Assembly: GCA_005879795.1 (NCBI GenBank)
Contig: VBKJ01000129.1
Location: forward strand, 65,931 to 129,930
Source: Deltaproteobacteria bacterium
Lineage (GTDB): Bacteria > Desulfobacterota > Binatia > DP-6
Direction of reading: 5' to 3'
DNA: 64,000 nt
Shown here: in pieces, positions 59,748 to 64,000 of the stretch
How the letters are laid out: each line of letters starts with the position of its first letter
Numbering within the stretch: position 1 is the stretch's first letter
Notes under the pieces: model-generated
Told to the model about the DNA's origin: nothing
The model's input: the letters and a program-made list of their open reading frames with translations, nothing else
Databases searched by the model: none
Translations under genes and position numbers: made by a program

Positions 59748-59978
59748 ATGATGTTTGCTCGTCTTCTCGCGCTCGTCTCCTTGGCATGCTGCGCGAGCGG
59801 CTGCGTCGTGACCAAGCTCCTGACGATGCCGATGCGCCTCGGCGGCGCGACGCTGTGCCTGGGCGGCGCCGTGGTCAGCATCGCGCCGGTCGTCGGTAAT
59901 CCAGCGAACGACGCGCTCAGGGAGGCGGACGACGCCGTCAATACCGCTGCCGACAAGGTGGACGAGCTCCCTTTCTGA
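59748..59978 (+). CDS. Small lipoprotein
   Basis: A 76-residue lipoprotein. Signal: 'FARLLALVSLACCASGC' with the lipobox Cys19. The mature part is a hydrophobic, Gly-rich stretch ('LGGATLCLGGAVVSIAPVVGNP') that could insert in a membrane, then a short acidic helix 'DDAVNTAADKVDELPF'. No family with known function. The Shine-Dalgarno is ACAGGAGG. Its 3' end overlaps the convergent DUF4911 gene by 41 bp. Confidence 0.65.
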   Translation: MMFARLLALVSLACCASGCVVTKLLTMPMRLGGATLCLGGAVVSIAPVVGNPANDALREADDAVNTAADKVDELPF

Positions 59979-60288
59979 GCGGCTCCACCCCGCCGTCAGC
60001 GCGCGGCCGATCGCCCTCTTCCGGCCCCAGCCAGTCGCCGTCGAATCCCGGCGGCGGCCCGGTCTCCGCGCAGGCCCCTTCCTCGACCAGGGACCGGACG
60101 ACGGCGCGCGCGGCGGCCTCGAAGTCCGGCGCGGCCAGCACCACCAGCCGCGCCGCGTGGCGCTCGAGCGTCCGCACCACCGCCACCCCGTCGTACGACT
60201 CGAAGACGAACTTGACGTACGCGATCTCGTGCGGCGGGAGCAGGAGGTAGATCGGGACGACGTCGGCCACGCGCTGGGTCACTGGCAC
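59938..60288 (-). CDS. DUF4911 domain protein
   Basis: About 116 residues from a GTG. Residues ~10-65 match DUF4911: 'VPIYLLLPPHEIAYVKFVFESYDGVAVVRTLERHAARLVVLAAPDF'. The C-terminal ~45 residues (Pro, Asp and Arg-rich) are not part of the domain. The family, common in Deltaproteobacteria-like genomes, has no known function. The start is one base after the stop of the outer-membrane gene on the same strand. Its 3' end overlaps the small lipoprotein gene tail to tail. Confidence 0.65.
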   Translation of the reverse strand: MPVTQRVADVVPIYLLLPPHEIAYVKFVFESYDGVAVVRTLERHAARLVVLAAPDFEAAARAVVRSLVEEGACAETGPPPGFDGDWLGPEEGDRPRADGGVEPLRKGARPPCRQRY

Positions 60289-60289
60289 C

Positions 60290-61810
60290 TCAGAAGCTGT
60301 AGCGCGCCTGGAGCACCACCTCGTCGTTCTTGCGGAACTGTCCCAGGAGGGAGGCGCGCGGGCCGCCGATCGCGAGGTAGCCGAGGCGCACGCGGAGGTC
60401 GTCGGTCACGAGGTAGGAGGCGCGCGGGAAGACGAACCACGCCTGACGCTCGATGGCGTACGTGCCCTTCACCTCGAGCTCGAGCCGCTCGGCGAGGAGC
60501 TTCTTGCGGAGCGTGGCGGAAGGGCGCGTCTCGGGGTCGTGGATCAGGAGACGCGGCGCGCGGTCGAGGAGGGCGATCTGGTTCAGCTGCACGAGCGGCG
60601 TGAAACCGCCGATCAGGTAGTCCGCGCCGATCCCCCACTCGACGGCGTCGAGGGTCGGGAAGAGGTCGCCGATCGGCACGGCGGCGCGCCCGCGGCGCCG
60701 CAGCTGCTGGGCGACACGCTTCACCGCCGCGGGCGCCGTCGCCTGGCGGACGAGGTCGCTCGCCAGGCGGAGGTAGGGGCGGTCGTCGAGGTACGCCGCT
60801 TCGGCGCGGACCGTGAAGCCGCCGAACGCCCTCGACACGTCCGCGCCCGTCATGTGGATCACGTCGTGCGCCTGGCGGAGGAAGCTCACGGCGCGCAGGC
60901 GGAAGGGCGCCATCGACACGAGCCGGATCTCGGAACGCAGGTCGGCATCGGGGCCGGTCTCGGGACCGGTGTAGTGGTAGAGGTCCCAGTCGCTCTCGCG
61001 CCAGGTGCCGCCCAGGCGCAGCGCGATGCCGCCCGCGTCGAGCCGGCGGGGCGGGCGGTGATCGAGTGTCCCGAACTTGATCGGGATGATGAGGTCGCCG
61101 GGCAGCGGGACGCCGAGGGCGCGCGAGGCGAGAGCCCGCGGCACCACCACCGCAGGCGGCGGCACGGTGCTGGCCGGGAACCAGCGCTCCTCGCGCAGCG
61201 CGAGCCGCGGCGGCACGGCGAGCGGTACGTAGACGAGCGTCGCGCGCAGCTCCGAGAGGGCGAGGCGCGGCAGGTCGGGGAGGTAGTAGGTCCCGGCGAG
61301 CGCGGGAATGCCGATCTTGCGCTCCTCGAAGTCCTCGACCAGCGGGTCGTGGAAATCCCGCGGATTGACGATGTCGGTCGGCGGGATACCGTCGAGCTTG
61401 CCCCACGCGAGCTTCTGGATGCCGAGGCGCAGGTCCGCGCGCCGGAGGTGCACGTCGACCCAGGCCTCGCTCGCCTCGAGAGACGGCGAGCGGTTCTGGA
61501 ACTCGTGGTCGAAGTCGTAGACCCCCGGATGCCCGCCCTCGAACGGCCCGCCGGCGCGCGCGCGTAGATCCAGGCGAGCGCCCAGCCAGGGCGCGGCGCG
61601 GCCGTCCAGGTGGAGATCGAGGAGCGCCGCCGGGCGCTCGCGCGGCCCGCCCTCGGTCTCGGCGACGGCGAGCCCGTCGAGGTAGCCGCCCGCGACCACG
61701 CGCCCGCCCGTCCCCGGCACCTCGACCGCGCCGGCGGCGCCGACCACCAGGAGCAGACCGAGCGCCGCAACTGCGTTGAACGGCAGAAACCGCCTCTCTA
61801 TACTCCGCAC
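60290..61810 (-). CDS. Outer-membrane beta-barrel protein (DUF1302/porin-like)
   Basis: A 506-residue exported protein. The GTG start gives a signal peptide ('FLPFNAVAALGLLLVVGAAGAVEV'). The body alternates short beta-strands of amphipathic type. A conserved-looking block 'DLRLGIQKLAWGKLDGIPPTDIVNPRDFHDPL' resembles DUF1302-type barrels ('R.G.Q...WG......VNP.D'). The C-terminus ends in an aromatic residue preceded by a beta pattern ('DEVVLQARYSF'), the usual outer-membrane assembly signal. Cargo is unknown. Its start codon abuts that of the divergent gene at 61811, so the promoter must lie in that gene. Confidence 0.72.
   Translation of the reverse strand: MRSIERRFLPFNAVAALGLLLVVGAAGAVEVPGTGGRVVAGGYLDGLAVAETEGGPRERPAALLDLHLDGRAAPWLGARLDLRARAGGPFEGGHPGVYDFDHEFQNRSPSLEASEAWVDVHLRRADLRLGIQKLAWGKLDGIPPTDIVNPRDFHDPLVEDFEERKIGIPALAGTYYLPDLPRLALSELRATLVYVPLAVPPRLALREERWFPASTVPPPAVVVPRALASRALGVPLPGDLIIPIKFGTLDHRPPRRLDAGGIALRLGGTWRESDWDLYHYTGPETGPDADLRSEIRLVSMAPFRLRAVSFLRQAHDVIHMTGADVSRAFGGFTVRAEAAYLDDRPYLRLASDLVRQATAPAAVKRVAQQLRRRGRAAVPIGDLFPTLDAVEWGIGADYLIGGFTPLVQLNQIALLDRAPRLLIHDPETRPSATLRKKLLAERLELEVKGTYAIERQAWFVFPRASYLVTDDLRVRLGYLAIGGPRASLLGQFRKNDEVVLQARYSF
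61776..61804 (+). promoter_or_regulatory. Leaderless-type promoter of the gene at 61811
   Basis: TTGAAC (61776-61781), 17-nt spacer, TATACT (61799-61804), then 6 nt to the ATG, so the message would start at the A of the start codon. The whole promoter lies within the first codons of the outer-membrane gene on the other strand. Confidence 0.65.
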
Positions 61811-62050
61811 ATGGACGAGCGCGCGCTGGAGAAGGACCTCGACCGCCAGATCGTGGCCACCCACCGCCGCCTCGTGAAGGCGATGGACGGGCGGCTCGGC
61901 AACATGAGCGCCGACAGCAAGGAGCGCTACTTCGCCGTCCTCTCGACGCTCGTCGCCAAGCTCGAGACCGCCGAGAAGCCGATGCGCGAGATCATGCACG
62001 AGATGATGACCGAGGCGGCGAGCCTGATCCTGCAGGAGCTGCAGGGCTAG
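61811..62050 (+). CDS. Small helical protein of unknown function
   Basis: A 79-residue, wholly alpha-helical acidic/basic protein: 'LEKDLDRQIVATHRRLVKAMDGRLGNMSADSKERYFAVLSTLVAKLETAEKPMREIMHEMMTEAASLILQEL' (read in parts). It could form a coiled coil. No known family. The promoter geometry predicts a leaderless mRNA. It converges on the HAD gene. Confidence 0.65.
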   Translation: MDERALEKDLDRQIVATHRRLVKAMDGRLGNMSADSKERYFAVLSTLVAKLETAEKPMREIMHEMMTEAASLILQELQG

Positions 62051-62054
62051 CCTC

Positions 62055-62735
62055 CTAGAACAGCGACGCGAGCCGATCCCACCCCGCCTCCCCCAGCGAG
62101 CCGACGATCAGGTCGGCCCCGCGCAGCGCGTCGGCCGGATGGGAGTTGGTGACCGCGAGGCAGCGCATGCCGGCGCGCCGCGCGCTCTCGACGCCGGGCT
62201 GCGAGTCCTCGATCACCAGACACTCGCCGGGCACCAGGTCCGGGAGCCGCCCGCGCAGCCGCTCGAGCGCGCAGAGGAAGCTCTCGGGCGACGGCTTGCC
62301 CGCGCGCACGTCCTCGGCGCTGACGATGGCGGCGAAGAGATCGGCCAGCCTCGCCTGCGCGAGGATCAGCTCGATCTCGTGCCGGAGCGCGCCCGAGGCG
62401 ACGGCGAGCGGGACGCGCGCCGCAGCGTCGCGCACGAAGGCCGGTACGCCCGGGAAGAGCGGCGCGCCGGCGCGCACCAGGCGGAGGAACGCGTCCGCCT
62501 TGGCGGCCATGAGCGCGCGCACGCGCTCCGGCGGCGCGGGCCGGCCCGCCTCGCGCAGCGCCTCGACCACCGCGTCGCGGTCGTCGAAGCCGAGGTAGCG
62601 CGCGTAGTAGCTCTCGCGGGTGAGCGCGATGCCCGCGGCCGCGAGCGCCTCCTGGAACGCGGCCAGGTGCAGCGGCTCGTCGTCGGCGATCACGCCGTCG
62701 AAATCGAAGATGAGCGCGCGCGGGCCCCGCGGCAT
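62055..62735 (-). CDS. HAD-superfamily phosphatase, beta-phosphoglucomutase-like
   Basis: A 226-residue HAD subfamily IA protein. Motif I is complete: 'LIFDFDGVIADDEPLH' with both aspartates. Motif II is 'VASGAL' (Ser), motif III lysine lies in 'VRAGKPSPESF', and motif IV is 'CLVIEDSQPGVESARRAGM'. The cap domain is the alpha-helical type of beta-phosphoglucomutase and phosphoglycolate phosphatase. Substrate not decidable. ATG start; it is divergent from the MBL-fold gene. Confidence 0.88.
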   Translation of the reverse strand: MPRGPRALIFDFDGVIADDEPLHLAAFQEALAAAGIALTRESYYARYLGFDDRDAVVEALREAGRPAPPERVRALMAAKADAFLRLVRAGAPLFPGVPAFVRDAAARVPLAVASGALRHEIELILAQARLADLFAAIVSAEDVRAGKPSPESFLCALERLRGRLPDLVPGECLVIEDSQPGVESARRAGMRCLAVTNSHPADALRGADLIVGSLGEAGWDRLASLF

Positions 62736-62806
62736 GGGCGCGTCTTATAGCCGGCCCGGGCCACGCTGGCCAAGGACGGCACGGCTCCATAGAATCCCCG
62801 CGCTCC

Positions 62807-63832
62807 ATGAAGACGACCTTCCGCCCTCGCCTGCTGAACGGCCAGACGGGTGACCCGGCGCTCCTCGTGTCGCTGCGCTGGCAGGGGCGAGCGCTGCTCG
62901 CCGACCTCGGGCGCATCGACCGCACGCCGGCGGCCACGCTTCTCCCCATCGAGGCGGTGTTCGTGTCGCACACGCACATGGACCACTTCATGGGCTTCGA
63001 TCAGCTCCTCCGCCTCTTCCTGGCCCGCGAGGCGACCCTCCGCCTCTACGGCCCGACGGGGCTCGCGGAGTGCGTGGCGGGCAAGCTCGCCGGCTACACC
63101 TGGAACCTGACCGACGAGTACACCTTCACGCTGGAGGTGACGGAGATCGGCGCGGCCGAGATGACGAGCTGGCGTTTCCCGGCCCGCCGGCGCTTTGCAC
63201 GCGAGCCGCTCGGCCCGCCCCGCCCGTTCACGGGCGTGGTGGTCGCCGACCCGGTGTTCAGGGTCGAGGCGGCGCCGCTCGACCACAAGATCGTCTCGAT
63301 GGCGTACGCGATGATCGAGCGGACGCACCTGAACGTACGGCCCGAGGCGCTCGCCGCCGCCGGGCTCGAGCCGGGCCCGTGGCTCAACGCGCTCAAGCAG
63401 GCGATCCGCACCGGCCTCCCCGACGACACGCCGATCGCGGTCAGGCCCGCCGACCGGCGGCCGCTCGGCGCGCTGCGCGCCGAGCTCGTCACCGTGACGC
63501 CCGGCCAGAAAGTCGCCTACGTGGTCGACGCCCTCTTCTCGCCTGCCAACGCGGCCGCGGTGGTCCGGCTTGCCGCCGGCGCCGACGTCTTCTTCTGCGA
63601 GGCGCCGTTCCTGGAGGAGGACTTGGAGCAGGCCGCGCGCCGCTACCACCTGACGGCCCGGCAGGCGGGTGCCCTGGCGCGCGCCGCGCGCGTGCGGCGC
63701 CTCCAGGTTTTCCACTTCTCGCCCCGCTACGAAGGCCGGTACGGGGAGATCGTCGCCGAGGCGCAGGCCGAGTTCGCGGGCCAGGAGGTGCGTTATGGCG
63801 AGCTGGACCGCCGAGGCGCGGCAGTTCCTTGA
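62807..63832 (+). CDS. MBL-fold metal hydrolase (RNase Z-like)
   Basis: A 341-residue metallo-beta-lactamase-fold protein. The zinc motif is 'VFVSHTHMDHFMGFDQLL' (HxHxDH with Met), and a late histidine lies in 'LQVFHFSPRYEGR', as in RNase Z-type enzymes. 'GPTGLAECVAGKL' and 'VAYVVDALF' are consistent with that group. A tRNA 3'-processing or related phosphodiesterase role is possible. A TAGAAT at 62790-62795 with a weak TGGCCA 17 nt upstream may be the promoter. The next gene starts within its 3' end. Confidence 0.82.
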   Translation: MKTTFRPRLLNGQTGDPALLVSLRWQGRALLADLGRIDRTPAATLLPIEAVFVSHTHMDHFMGFDQLLRLFLAREATLRLYGPTGLAECVAGKLAGYTWNLTDEYTFTLEVTEIGAAEMTSWRFPARRRFAREPLGPPRPFTGVVVADPVFRVEAAPLDHKIVSMAYAMIERTHLNVRPEALAAAGLEPGPWLNALKQAIRTGLPDDTPIAVRPADRRPLGALRAELVTVTPGQKVAYVVDALFSPANAAAVVRLAAGADVFFCEAPFLEEDLEQAARRYHLTARQAGALARAARVRRLQVFHFSPRYEGRYGEIVAEAQAEFAGQEVRYGELDRRGAAVP

Positions 63833-64000
63833 GGCGCACCGGGTCGGCCACCTCGCCACCGCCGGGCCCGACGGCGCGCCGCACGTGATCCCCGTCTGCT
63901 ATGCGCTCGACGACGTCGCTCTCTACTTCGTCGCCGACGAGAAGCCGAAGCGGCGGCCGGCACGCGAGCTCCTGCGCCTGCGCAACCTGCGCGCGAACCC
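63795..64000 (+). CDS. PPOX-class (F420-dependent type) oxidoreductase, N-terminal part
   Basis: The frame starts at an ATG with CCAGGAGGTG upstream and runs off the window after 68 residues. 'EARQFLEAHRVGHLATAGPDGAPHVIPVCYALDDVALYFVADEKPKR' is the split-barrel flavin/F420-binding fold, wording close to the TIGR03668 group of F420-dependent PPOX-like proteins. The segment 'RLRNLRAN' continues the pattern. It overlaps the end of the MBL gene by 38 bp. Cofactor (FMN or F420) cannot be told from this part. Confidence 0.75.
   Translation, partial: MASWTAEARQFLEAHRVGHLATAGPDGAPHVIPVCYALDDVALYFVADEKPKRRPARELLRLRNLRAN

Overview
The window is very GC-rich, tightly packed bacterial chromosome from a Gram-negative, diderm organism. 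Evidence for this is an LPS-type family 9 glycosyltransferase, a DegP/HtrA protease, lipoproteins, a beta-barrel outer-membrane protein and a bifunctional PBP1A. CarD, many crotonase/acyl-CoA genes, desulforedoxin-like mini-ribbons and MEMO1 next to ordinary housekeeping genes suggest an uncultured deltaproteobacterium-like lineage such as Candidatus Binatota. That placement is inference; no marker seen here settles it.

Layout. 1-2586: end of a peptide/nickel ABC importer operon (binding protein, two permeases). 2812-5821: a CPA2-type antiporter and a Tat-exported flavin amine oxidase. 12400 down to 5823: a minus-strand housekeeping run (GT9, htpX, DUF1844, degP, tsaD, rsmA, mutM), with a 23-nt tandem repeat between tsaD and rsmA. 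12446-14199: cysK-larE, ending in a bidirectional hairpin before carD. 15087-17303: a solitary groEL whose stop codon lies in a 167-bp near-perfect palindrome, then a small Ala-rich lipoprotein and a good terminator. 17303-19202: aspC-coaD and an internally deleted rsmD. 19272-22661: a translationally coupled acyl-CoA operon bracketed by two desulforedoxin-like genes. 22860-27930: a secreted pectinacetylesterase/Notum-like enzyme, ygfZ, a CoA-transferase and a BadI/MenB-like crotonase.

27971-31595 is a minus-strand run joining rmuC, a DGQHR (DndB-like) protein, a GST and a Rieske ferredoxin. 31708-34785 is the accessory island: a truncated metallophosphoesterase copy, a VapBC-type toxin-antitoxin module with a palindromic operator, and a frameshifted IS91-type transposase. 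The intact metallophosphoesterase follows, with a two-domain VOC protein and a HAD hydrolase. 37195-46426 holds a class III cyclase, a D,D-carboxypeptidase, small unknown proteins, a ThDP lyase/decarboxylase, a THUMP protein, another crotonase and a secreted beta-propeller. 46548-55041 holds two overlapping mini-XRE regulators, an SBP56-like lipoprotein, an SDR, a membrane-anchored B12 radical SAM protein, PtsP and MEMO1. 55146-64000 holds PBP1A, an AcuC-like deacetylase, TatB-TatC, an outer-membrane barrel, a HAD phosphatase, an MBL-fold hydrolase and the start of a PPOX/F420-type protein.

A theme that links regions is promoter architecture. Several genes have a recognisable -35 box, a 17-18 nt spacer and a -10 box ending only 6-8 nt before the start codon, which implies leaderless mRNAs. 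Others keep a Shine-Dalgarno leader. The metabolic genes (acyl-CoA ligase, several crotonases, CoA-transferase, ThDP lyase, SDR) suggest growth on fatty, alicyclic or aromatic acids through CoA thioesters. No rRNA, tRNA or CRISPR array was recognised.
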